A model generated the notes under the pieces. The model saw only the letters and a program-made list of their open reading frames with translations. It did no database searches and had not been told where the DNA came from. A stretch of DNA of 30,921 nucleotides from Bacteroidetes bacterium UBA4416 (GTDB taxonomy: Bacteria; Bacteroidota; Bacteroidia; B-17B0; Aurantibacillaceae): assembly GCA_002390745.1 (NCBI GenBank), contig DGQK01000045.1, forward strand, positions 1 through 30,921, in the 5' to 3' direction. Positions 1-8,097 of the stretch are shown here, one piece after another (the stretch's first letter is position 1; each line of letters starts with the position of its first letter). The translations under genes were made by a program, and so were the position numbers.

Positions 1-3000
1 TGGTGGCCTGTATCACCACAAAAGAAGAAACAGACCGCCACGAGGTGCAGGACTTTCTCAGAAAATCCCTGCCTGAGTTCATGGTGCCAAGCCAGATCAT
101 CATCCTTCGGGAGATGCCTCTCAACGACAACGGCAAGCTCGACCTCAAAGCCCTGATGCTCGTTGCGGAAACAAGCACTGACAATGAGTCCGGATACGTA
201 AGCCCCGGAACTGAAACCGAGATCAGGCTTGCCGGTCTATGGAAAAACCTGTTTGCGAAAAAGCAGATAAGCCTTCATGATGACTTTTTTGACTTAGGAG
301 GAAACAGTTTAAAAGTCATCAAATTAACAGCGGCCATCAACCAGGAATTCAAGACCGGCTTATCCATTAAAGATATTTTAGCAGATTCAACGCTACAAAA
401 ACTTGCCCGTAGAATTGATTCGGTAAGTGTCGCCGAAAGCGCCTATTCTCCGATCATCCCTGACGAATCGTCGAAGGGCGAGCCTTTTCCGATGACCCAG
501 GTTCAGCTTGCCTACATGTGGGGCCGGGAAAATGAATTTGAGATGGGTGGCGGTTCTTCCCATGCTTATGTAGAAACCGATCTGGCGATAGATATCGAAA
601 AGCTACAGGAGGTTGTCAATAAGCTGATTGCGAGGCATCCCATGCTACGAACAACATTCAGCTTCAACGGCAACCAGCAGGTGCTGCCTTTTGTTCCCGA
701 GTACAGGATTGAGCATGAAGATATCACGTCGCTTAGAGCCGGGGAGCAGGAGCAAAAAATCCATCAGATCCGCAGCCGGATGTCGCACTTTGTATTTCAG
801 CCAGACCAGTGGCCCTTGTTCGAGATCAGAGCTTTAAAAATATCCCCGTCTGTTTACAAGCTGTTTTACGGGATAGATCCTTTGATTGTGGACATGACGA
901 GCACCATGATCCTGAATGCTGAATTTGAGCGCTTATATTCCGGTACGGCTTCACTACCTGAGCTTAAACTCACGTTCAGGGACTACATCCTTAAGCTCCG
1001 GGAGATTGAACAATTACCGGTATACGAACGTGACCGCAGGTACTGGCTGGATAAAATTCCGGATTTCCCCGAATCTCCGAAGCTAAGCTTAAAGCAAAGT
1101 CCGGACAAGGTCACCAAGCCTTCGTTCAGGCGTTTATTTACAACCATAGATCAACTCAGCTGGAACACGATCCAGGACCTGTGCAGGCAGCATAAGGTAA
1201 CGACAACAGCGCTGCTGTCCACCATTTATATGGAAGTGCTCTCTTACTGGAGCAATCAACCAAAGCTTGCCATTAATCTAACGGTTGCCAACAGGCTTCC
1301 GCTTCATGAGGATATCGACCATATATTAGGGGATTTTACAACGATTATGATCCTGGGCTCCGACCTTTCGGAGAACCATGATATCTGGAGCAGAGCCGCA
1401 GCCGTTCAATCGGAGTTATGGGATGCCCTTCATCATAAACATTATGATGGCGTTCATTTCATCCGTGAATTTTCAAAATACCATAACCTGGGAAAACAAA
1501 CTGTGTTTCCTTATGTGTTTACCAGTGCGCTATCCATTACCGATCAAAACGATGATCAAACCATAGAGGAGCTGGACGCCAATTACGAGCAAAGCATTAC
1601 GCAGACATCGCAGGTGTTTATTGACAACAAAGCCGTTTCTCTTAAGAACAAGCTCCTGGTGGAATGGGATTATGCCGACGATTTATTTGAGCAGGAACAG
1701 ATCCAGCTCATGTTTAACCAATATGTTGAGTTGATCCGGGCTATCGGCACCAACACATATTCCGGCGCCCTACCTCCTATCCCATCGCTTATTGAGAAAA
1801 CGAAAGCCTATAATGAAACGGCATGCGATATCCCTCCCTGCAATTTAGTTGAATTGTTTGAAAGATCGTGCCGTTCTTTCCCGGAGCGAATTGCCGTGAA
1901 GATGAATAACGAGTCCGTCAGCTACCGGGAGCTTGACCTGCAATCCGATGTGGTAGCGGGCTACCTGGCCGGTAAAGGAATTAAACCCGGAGACTTTGTC
2001 GGCGTTTACGGCGAACGCCGCCCGCTAACGGTTATTTACTTATTAGGCATTCTGAAAGCAGGTGCAGCCTATGTCCCTGTTGATCCTGCCTATCCGGAAG
2101 ACAGGCGGGATTACATCATCACTAACAGCCATTGTAACATTTTACTTTCTTCAGACGACTGGCCGGAGGTAAGCCAAAACAGCAATAGCCGGAAAAAAAT
2201 CAACACAAGGATCCTCCCCGGTCAGCCGGCCTACATCATTTATACCTCAGGAAGCACCGGGCGGCCAAAAGGCGTGTTGATCCAACACCAGGCGGTCTGC
2301 AATACCCTTCTTGATTTAAACGATAGATTCAAGGTAAACCAGGAAGATAAGGTGATCGGCTTATCGTCTTTCAGCTTCGATCTGTCGGTATATGATGTGT
2401 TCGGCACACTGGCTGCGGGGGCAACGCTCATTCTCGTGGATGACCAAAGGGATGCGGAAGCCGTCGTCAACATTGCCCGCAATGAGCATATTTCGATATG
2501 GAACAGCGTACCGGCAATTATGAAAAATACGCTGGAGCGGATCCAGGGCCTCTCTTCCGGTACATTTCCGGACCTGCGATTGGTGATCTTAAGCGGCGAC
2601 TGGATTCCTCTGGACCTTCCTTCTGCCATCAGGCAAACCTGCCCGAATGCAAGCCTGATCAGCATGGGCGGCGCTACAGAAGCCTCTATCTGGTCTATTT
2701 ATTATCCGGTGCAGGAGGTAAAAGAAGACTGGAAGAGCATTCCTTACGGCTATCCCTTGGCTAACCAGCAGTTTTATGTGCTGGATTACAACCGAAGGCT
2801 CTGCCCCGAAGAGGTGGAAGGCGATCTCTACATCGGAGGCCTTGGCCTCGCCGCAGAATATTACAATGCGCCCGGGCTGACCGAAAATGCCTTCGTACAT
2901 ACCGCCTTTGGCAGGCTTTATAAAACCGGCGATCGCGGCAGACTGAAAAAGGAAAATTACATAGAATTTTTAGGTAGGAAAGACGACCAGGTAAAAATCA

Positions 3001-3812
3001 GGGGATACAGGGTTGAATTAGGAGAGATTGAAGCAGGCCTGAACAAGCTGCCGGGGATGGCCATGGTAAAGGTCATTGCCCCTTATGTCAGCGGCTTTCA
3101 GAGAGAGCTCGTCGCGTTTTACCAATCCACTGAAGCGATCAGGGATGAGAACATCAAAGCCCATCTGAAAGGATTGGTTCCCGGCTACATGATCCCGTCC
3201 TACTACATCAGGCTGGAACAGTTTCCCCTGTCGCAGAACGGAAAAATCGACCACAAAGCCTTGTCGGGCCTCGTGAATTTTAAAGGCACGCACAAAGAGG
3301 ATCTCATCTTATGGGATACGGAGATCGAATTCAGGTTATCAGCTGTATTCAAGGCATTATTAAAAACGGAAGCTGTTGATGTACATACTTCCTTTTTTGA
3401 CCTTGGAGCCAATTCCCTGGTCCTTACCAAGGTCATTAACTTTATCGAAAAGGAGTTTGCCATAAAGGTGAACTTCAAACAGATCCTGGAATTTGATACG
3501 ATTGTCAAACTATCGGGGCTTATTTTGCCAGGCATTGAAAGAAGTAACGGTTATTTCAACCAGGCCAGGCAAGACATCGAATCATCAGCCTGTACTTACC
3601 TTGAAAAAGATAAGTTCTACATCCTTCAGCTCCACGAGCCGGATACCGGAGCCAGGCGACTTTCCGCGAACGACCTGGAACAGGCAGATACCGTCTACAA
3701 AAAACTGTTGCCTATCAGCCGGAGTTTGCTGGAGAAAGAATTGCTGCGGATCGAAGCCATGAGCGAGGAAGAGGCGAAGCAGGAATTATACCAAATCGGT
3801 TCCGTTCAATAA
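1..3812 (+). CDS. Nonribosomal peptide synthetase, 3' part: (A)-PCP-Cy-A(Cys)-PCP
   Basis: 5'-truncated by the window; the reading frame is open from base 3 and begins inside the end of an adenylation (A) domain. With the first visible residue as 1: A-domain end with the A10 lysine (NGK, K45); carrier domain with LGGNSL (Ser102); heterocyclization (Cy) domain about 160-590; A domain about 612-1090; carrier domain with LGANSL (Ser1138). The condensation-type domain is Cy, not ordinary C: it has the DxxxxDxxS motif (D292, D297, S300) in place of HHxxxDG, plus Cy-type FPMTQVQLAYMWGR and GDFTT motifs. The A-domain pocket reads D793, L794, Y797, N834, I862, S864, M888, I896, W897, K1081, close to the published cysteine code DLYNLSLIWK. 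The last module should therefore load Cys and cyclise it to a thiazoline. No oxidase, epimerase or thioesterase follows; about 95 residues of unassigned tail remain. The product is unknown because the upstream modules are outside the window. Confidence 0.95.
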   Translation, partial: VACITTKEETDRHEVQDFLRKSLPEFMVPSQIIILREMPLNDNGKLDLKALMLVAETSTDNESGYVSPGTETEIRLAGLWKNLFAKKQISLHDDFFDLGGNSLKVIKLTAAINQEFKTGLSIKDILADSTLQKLARRIDSVSVAESAYSPIIPDESSKGEPFPMTQVQLAYMWGRENEFEMGGGSSHAYVETDLAIDIEKLQEVVNKLIARHPMLRTTFSFNGNQQVLPFVPEYRIEHEDITSLRAGEQEQKIHQIRSRMSHFVFQPDQWPLFEIRALKISPSVYKLFYGIDPLIVDMTSTMILNAEFERLYSGTASLPELKLTFRDYILKLREIEQLPVYERDRRYWLDKIPDFPESPKLSLKQSPDKVTKPSFRRLFTTIDQLSWNTIQDLCRQHKVTTTALLSTIYMEVLSYWSNQPKLAINLTVANRLPLHEDIDHILGDFTTIMILGSDLSENHDIWSRAAAVQSELWDALHHKHYDGVHFIREFSKYHNLGKQTVFPYVFTSALSITDQNDDQTIEELDANYEQSITQTSQVFIDNKAVSLKNKLLVEWDYADDLFEQEQIQLMFNQYVELIRAIGTNTYSGALPPIPSLIEKTKAYNETACDIPPCNLVELFERSCRSFPERIAVKMNNESVSYRELDLQSDVVAGYLAGKGIKPGDFVGVYGERRPLTVIYLLGILKAGAAYVPVDPAYPEDRRDYIITNSHCNILLSSDDWPEVSQNSNSRKKINTRILPGQPAYIIYTSGSTGRPKGVLIQHQAVCNTLLDLNDRFKVNQEDKVIGLSSFSFDLSVYDVFGTLAAGATLILVDDQRDAEAVVNIARNEHISIWNSVPAIMKNTLERIQGLSSGTFPDLRLVILSGDWIPLDLPSAIRQTCPNASLISMGGATEASIWSIYYPVQEVKEDWKSIPYGYPLANQQFYVLDYNRRLCPEEVEGDLYIGGLGLAAEYYNAPGLTENAFVHTAFGRLYKTGDRGRLKKENYIEFLGRKDDQVKIRGYRVELGEIEAGLNKLPGMAMVKVIAPYVSGFQRELVAFYQSTEAIRDENIKAHLKGLVPGYMIPSYYIRLEQFPLSQNGKIDHKALSGLVNFKGTHKEDLILWDTEIEFRLSAVFKALLKTEAVDVHTSFFDLGANSLVLTKVINFIEKEFAIKVNFKQILEFDTIVKLSGLILPGIERSNGYFNQARQDIESSACTYLEKDKFYILQLHEPDTGARRLSANDLEQADTVYKKLLPISRSLLEKELLRIEAMSEEEAKQELYQIGSVQ

Positions 3813-3822
3813 GAACCCGTGC

Positions 3823-5595
3823 TTAAATGATCTTCATTTTCTTCATTAAAAAGGTGGCGCTTTTGTTTTTGCAGACCCCGTCGGTCAGCTTATAGTCAAA
3901 CACCAGCTCATCGTTCACCACATGCACTTCGAAACACTTGTTGGTGAGGTAGGAAGGATAGTCGGCGGTGGTGTCGCATATTTTGAGGTCGTGGGTGGCA
4001 ATAGCGCCGATCCCGCCTCTCAGCATCACCTGCTTGACGATTTCCACCGTGCCGGTCCGTTTATCTTCTGAGTTCGTACCTTTCAGGATCTCATCCAGGA
4101 TAACGAAGCACACTTCCTCTTTCAATGTATCCAGTATCTCTTTTAAGCGTTTTATCTCAGCAAAAAAATACGACTCGTTTTCATGCAGAGAATCCGAAAG
4201 CCTCATCGATACCAATACATGCAAAGGATGCACCTCTGCGGAAGTGGCACAAACAGGCGATCCGGCGCCGGCCAACACCATATTCACGCCTACTGTTCTC
4301 AGGAAGGTACTTTTTCCTGCCATGTTAGAACCCGTGAGGATGATGAATTTATGATCCACAAAACCGACATCGTTGCAAACCCGGCTCCTGGCAGGGATGA
4401 GCGGATGTCCAAGGTCCTTAAACTTCAGCTTAAACCCGGTGTTGAGCTCCGGGTAGGCAAAGTCCGGATTATTGAATGAAAAGTTAGCGTAAGAGTTCAG
4501 TTTCTCAAACTCGCCGATCACGCCGAGCCATACTGCAATCTGAGAGGCATAGAGCTTCTTCCATTTCATCAGGGAATTGAACAAATGCAGGTGACATAAA
4601 TACAGGCCATTCAAAACAATGGCAGCAACCCCGTTGTTAATGTGGTTCAGCTTATCCAATAAGCCTGCCAGGTACTTCAGCTGGGCGCTGGCCTGAATGC
4701 CCTTGTAGGTCAGCAAGGCTTTCTGACGATTCAGCTCCGGGCACGAGAATGTTTCCTTCTCGATCATTTCAATAATTAAACCATAATGCTTAAGCGCCAG
4801 ATGAGCTTTTTCCAGGGTACGTATCTCCTTCCTGATTTTATTATAATTTAAATACAGGATGAAAAGATTTACCATAAAGGAAAGAGAAGCCAGGTGGTAG
4901 AAGAGGTCATTTCCGGTCACCGCATACAACACGATAAATGACAAGGTGATAAAAGGAAACACGTAAGATAAGATAAGCATCCCCGCTGAACTCTGTTTCC
5001 CTGTATGCTCTCCCCATTGCAATAAAAAGTCATAATCGCTTTTGCTGTCGTCCGCAAATTTTGCGAGCACAGAGATGTCCTGCCTGAACGCCATTTTGGG
5101 GCTTAGCTCTTTTACAGCCTCCTGGGTAGCAACAATGCGGGAGTTGGGGAGCAAACCAAGCAGGGATTCTGCCAGAGCTTTTTTTCCGATGTAGCTTTGT
5201 GTCCTGTTCAAAAAATGAAACAGTGAGTTTTTACCGAAGATATCCAAATCAAAGGAATAAGGATGCGCCGCGTCGCTATACTCTTCTCCATGCCCGAAAG
5301 GAATGCCTTTTCCCGACAGAAAATCAATTTCCCGTTGGTTAATGGCGATGAGCTCCTGTTTCACTTTCACCTTCCAGAGCATTTTTCCATGCACCTTCAC
5401 CAGGATAAAAAAACCGATCAGGGCCAGCACAAACACGATCATGAACACATCTCCTTTCGTTTTAACATAAGCGATCAGGCTGAGCAATGAAACAATGATC
5501 ATCAGTAGGCGCAAAGAGCCAATGGCATTGCATCTTTTTAAAAGCGCCCGGTGCGCAGTGCTGTGTAATTCTTTAAGATCGGTATATACGTTCAT
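3823..5595 (-). CDS. Membrane-anchored MutS-family ATPase
   Basis: Carries the ATPase domain (domain V) of the MutS mismatch-repair family but lacks the N-terminal mismatch-recognition domain. Numbered from the ATG at 5595: hydrophobic segments about 28-44 and 50-67, a second pair about 204-226 and 231-250, a helical lever/clamp-like middle, then Walker A TGSNMAGKST (421-430), Walker B CFVILDE (about 496-502) and the THD switch (534-536). The length of 590 residues is far below canonical MutS (about 850). A further in-frame ATG lies at 5622; I prefer 5595 because AGGA sits just upstream and the protein proper (NVYTDLKEL) starts there. The gene converges with the NRPS with only 10 bp between stop codons. 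A role in ordinary mismatch repair is unlikely given the membrane segments and missing domain I; its real function is not known to me. Confidence 0.9.
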   Translation of the reverse strand: MNVYTDLKELHSTAHRALLKRCNAIGSLRLLMIIVSLLSLIAYVKTKGDVFMIVFVLALIGFFILVKVHGKMLWKVKVKQELIAINQREIDFLSGKGIPFGHGEEYSDAAHPYSFDLDIFGKNSLFHFLNRTQSYIGKKALAESLLGLLPNSRIVATQEAVKELSPKMAFRQDISVLAKFADDSKSDYDFLLQWGEHTGKQSSAGMLILSYVFPFITLSFIVLYAVTGNDLFYHLASLSFMVNLFILYLNYNKIRKEIRTLEKAHLALKHYGLIIEMIEKETFSCPELNRQKALLTYKGIQASAQLKYLAGLLDKLNHINNGVAAIVLNGLYLCHLHLFNSLMKWKKLYASQIAVWLGVIGEFEKLNSYANFSFNNPDFAYPELNTGFKLKFKDLGHPLIPARSRVCNDVGFVDHKFIILTGSNMAGKSTFLRTVGVNMVLAGAGSPVCATSAEVHPLHVLVSMRLSDSLHENESYFFAEIKRLKEILDTLKEEVCFVILDEILKGTNSEDKRTGTVEIVKQVMLRGGIGAIATHDLKICDTTADYPSYLTNKCFEVHVVNDELVFDYKLTDGVCKNKSATFLMKKMKII

Positions 5596-5722
5596 GTCAT
5601 CCTGTTTTCGGTAAAAATACAATTCTTTTCAGGCAACAGCGCCTTTATTCACAGATCACCGAGGCATCAAAAGCGGAAATAGTAAAAGGTAACAATTAAT
5701 AAGAAAAGAATCCGGTAAAAAC

Positions 5723-5756
5723 AAAAAAGTCCTCACGACTGATCATGAGGACTTTT
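5723..5756 (-). terminator. Rho-independent terminator of tmRNA
   Basis: An 11-bp stem (5725-5735 with 5746-5756) and 10-base loop. Read on the minus strand it ends in CTTTTTTG, a clear U-tract. It lies just past the tmRNA 3' end and also separates tmRNA from the start of the MutS-like gene. Confidence 0.85.
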
Positions 5757-5767
5757 GTAAACATTAG

Positions 5768-6133
5768 TGGATCCGGAGGGATTCGAACCCTCGTCCAAAC
5801 AAGGAATTAATAAGCTTTCTACAAAGTTTAGAACATACTTGGTTGTCGGCTTAAGTCAGGCGCATATTCATACCAAACTTAAACGTAGCTATTGATATTG
5901 TTCCAGGTAATAGCATCACTGAAACAAGTTGCTAATTTATGATGCAAAGTTCCCGTCGCTAAGCAACGGCGCTACGGGGTTTGCAAAGGTTGCTAAATCT
6001 TGGATTAAGCAGCCATAGCGTAAGAATTCTCTTCGCCGAATAAAAGTTTGAGAGTTGATTTTAAGGTGCCATAATCACAACGCACCACCTGCTTACTTAT
6101 CAACCGCGCTCGCTGTCAAAACCGGTCGGACCC
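5768..6133 (-). ncRNA. ssrA: Transfer-messenger RNA (tmRNA, ssrA)
   Basis: Rescues stalled ribosomes with SmpB by acting first as tRNA, then as mRNA. The 5' end GGGTCCG (6133-6127) pairs with CGGATCC near the 3' end (5775-5769), giving a 7-bp acceptor stem with one G-U pair, followed by discriminator A at 5768. The T-arm GAGGGTTCGAATCCCTC and the 5' motif GACCGGTTTTGACAGC are typical of tmRNA. The next genomic bases are CTA, so CCA is not fully encoded and would have to be added. A tag frame GEENSYAMAA followed by TAA lies at 6037-6005, and a hairpin with arms CCGT/ACGG follows it as in the pseudoknot region. About 366 nt, one-piece form. A terminator follows at 5723-5756. No clear promoter was seen upstream. 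Confidence 0.95.
6005..6037 (-). other. tmRNA proteolysis-tag reading frame (GEENSYAMAA)
   Basis: Inside the tmRNA, codons GGC GAA GAG AAT TCT TAC GCT ATG GCT GCT end at TAA (6007-6005). The N-x-Y-A-x-A-A pattern matches known tags, but Met stands where most have Leu (YALAA). The resume codon is inferred to be GGC from the usual start of Bacteroidota tags with Gly or Ala; the residues just upstream cannot be strictly excluded. Confidence 0.85.
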
Positions 6134-6380
6134 ATGATGTGAAAGAACTGTTAGTGTTTTTCGGGTATAAAGATACATTTTTTTTTCCATGTTACACGCA
6201 TTCTTTACATCGCCGGGTGTTTTCGTTTGGAATTTTTAACGCTGCAAACGATGTATCGCTTCGTTTTTGGTGATCTTTTGCCGGCGGGGCTTTGCAATTC
6301 TCCCTTAAGGAACGGCGCGGGCCGGCACCTCAATCCTTCACGCGGCATCCGTCAAAGGATCAAACAAGGTCAATCGTTTT

Positions 6381-7880
6381 TTACCTCGTGAACATATACG
6401 GATCCATGTCAATAAAGTCGCTTACCTTAATTTCAATGGCCTTTTCGTTTACCCGGATCCTGTGTGTGCCCAGCGTGGGATCGTTGTATTCGATCATCGC
6501 CTCCGTTTCATTGATCAGGCGGATGGTGCCGGTGTATTGCGGGTGGAACTCAAAGCTCACTTCCGCCGATTTGTCTTTTCCCACAACCGTTATGTGTCCA
6601 TATACGTTATTGGTGTAGGTCCCTGAAAGCTTTGCATAAGCGTTCTTTGCAGGCTTATACGTTGCGGCCAGGGCCTTCAGTTCCTTAATTTCCTGCTGCT
6701 CTTCGGCCTGGTTCTTCTCAAAAAAAGCATAATACTGTTTGCTGTAATTGTTATAAGGCTTCCCCAGCAGGTCGTCGGTGAGTTGCCTGCCCAGGGCTTC
6801 ATAAAGGTATTGGGCGTCGCTGTTGGTCAGGATCACAAAACCAACGTTCTCTTCCGGGATCAGCACCGTTTTACTTAGAAAGCCGTTTGCGCCTCCATCA
6901 TGGGTCACTACTTTCTTTCCATCCGCATCTTTCAGGAACCAGCCGAGACCGTAGGTATTGAAATTATTGCCTTTGCGGCTCACCGCTTTCTCGATGAAAA
7001 ACGATTCGCGCGTCCGGGCAATGACCTCAGCCGGGATCACCTGTTTCCCCTTATACATTCCATTCCCGAGCTGCATCAGCACCCATTTGCTGAGATCGCT
7101 CACACTGGAGCTGATCCCCGCTGCCGGAGCCAGGCTGTTCACGTTGGCCGGAACGATCTCCCCTACCTGCCCGTTGATGAGTGTGTAGGCTTTGGAAGCT
7201 GCCGGTGTTTTCACAGGATTCATAAACTCCTCGTAGGTCGTTACCGTTTGTTTCATTCCCAAAGGCTGCAGGTAATGGTAGCGGATATAATCGTCCCAGC
7301 TGGTATCCGTCACCGCCGGGATGATCTCGCCTGCCACCAGGTAGCCCATATTGCAATAGCCGTAAGTTTCCCGTAAACCGAACTTTGGCGTCACGTTCAC
7401 CATGTTCTCGATCAGTTGTTTGCGTGTACGCGTCGTAGCCCAGTTCACGAGATCCGTCTGGAAGGTTTCGTAACCAATGCGGTGGCTCAGCACATCGGCA
7501 ATGCTTATCTCCCGGGTCTTCCATGCCTCCTGCATGTTGAAATACGGCAGATAGCTTTTCACCTTATCGTTGAGTCCGATCTTTTTGTAATGCTCCAGCA
7601 AGGCCAGGGAAGTGCCTGTAAAAGCCTTGGAATTGGAGGCGATCTGGAATACCGTTTCTTCGGTCACCGGCTTTTTGGTTTTGAGATCGGCATAGCCGTA
7701 ACCTTTTGCCAGGAGCACCTTCCCGTCCTTCACAATGGCAACAGCCATCCCCGGCAGGTTCCAGCGCTTCATTTCACGGTTGATATAGTTATCGAGGCTA
7801 TCTTTGATAAACGTTCCCTGGGCGCTGAGACCTCTGCTCAGAGAGGCAACTACAAGAACAGGAAGTAATTTTCTGATCAT
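6381..7880 (-). CDS. Secreted class C beta-lactamase-fold serine hydrolase
   Basis: A 499-residue serine hydrolase of the beta-lactamase/penicillin-binding family (PF00144 type). A signal peptide (about residues 1-20, cleavage near LSA/QG) exports it to the periplasm. The three active-site motifs are present in order: SxxK as S82-N-S-K85, YxN as Y175-C-N177, and HxG as H327-D-G329 (replacing KTG). A C-terminal beta domain from about residue 400 resembles the DUF3471 domain often found in these enzymes. Such proteins include D-aminopeptidases, esterases and peptidoglycan-related hydrolases; the substrate cannot be told from sequence, and a true antibiotic beta-lactamase is unlikely. It is a single gene, with tmRNA downstream and a 217-bp gap to the lysyl oxidase gene upstream. 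Confidence 0.93.
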   Translation of the reverse strand: MIRKLLPVLVVASLSRGLSAQGTFIKDSLDNYINREMKRWNLPGMAVAIVKDGKVLLAKGYGYADLKTKKPVTEETVFQIASNSKAFTGTSLALLEHYKKIGLNDKVKSYLPYFNMQEAWKTREISIADVLSHRIGYETFQTDLVNWATTRTRKQLIENMVNVTPKFGLRETYGYCNMGYLVAGEIIPAVTDTSWDDYIRYHYLQPLGMKQTVTTYEEFMNPVKTPAASKAYTLINGQVGEIVPANVNSLAPAAGISSSVSDLSKWVLMQLGNGMYKGKQVIPAEVIARTRESFFIEKAVSRKGNNFNTYGLGWFLKDADGKKVVTHDGGANGFLSKTVLIPEENVGFVILTNSDAQYLYEALGRQLTDDLLGKPYNNYSKQYYAFFEKNQAEEQQEIKELKALAATYKPAKNAYAKLSGTYTNNVYGHITVVGKDKSAEVSFEFHPQYTGTIRLINETEAMIEYNDPTLGTHRIRVNEKAIEIKVSDFIDMDPYMFTR

Positions 7881-8007
7881 GATCTTATGGATTAGTCAGG
7901 ATAAAACTACTAAATATTACAGAACAAACAGAGCGTTGACAGCGCGGATCATTAAAAGATAAGCGGATTAGAACAATTGAACCCATAAAGCACGCACACG
8001 CTGTAAC

Positions 8008-8044
8008 GCGAAACACACCGGACATGTCACCCGGTGTGTTTCGC
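8008..8044 (-). terminator. Strong hairpin downstream of the lysyl oxidase gene
   Basis: A perfect 14-bp stem (8008-8021 with 8031-8044) and 9-base loop, about 55 bp past the stop codon of the lysyl oxidase gene and ahead of the serine hydrolase gene. No U-tract follows on either strand, so it may be an intrinsic terminator of weak type or an mRNA 3'-end stabiliser. Confidence 0.6.
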
Positions 8045-8052
8045 AGGTATCA

Positions 8053-8088
8053 TTAACCCTGCGCCTTTTCCGCGCCTCTGCGGTTAAA
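8053..8088. repeat. Dispersed intergenic repeat, copy 1
   Basis: The minus strand reads TTTAACCGCAGAGGCGCGGA, then AAAGGCGCAGGGTTAA. It closely resembles 18973-19017 (TTTAAACGCAGAGAAGCGAA then a similar GCGCAAAAGGCGCAGAG). Its ends, TTTAACC and GGTTAA, are inverted. Confidence 0.55.
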
Positions 8089-8097
8089 CCATGAATT

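Noticed and set aside
3..50. GTG at base 3 as the real start of the NRPS gene
   Set aside because: It falls inside the C-terminal part of an A domain; the gene is simply cut by the window.
5769..5800. A T-arm and acceptor end that look like a tRNA gene
   Set aside because: The partner acceptor strand is 360 bases away, with a tag frame between: it is tmRNA.
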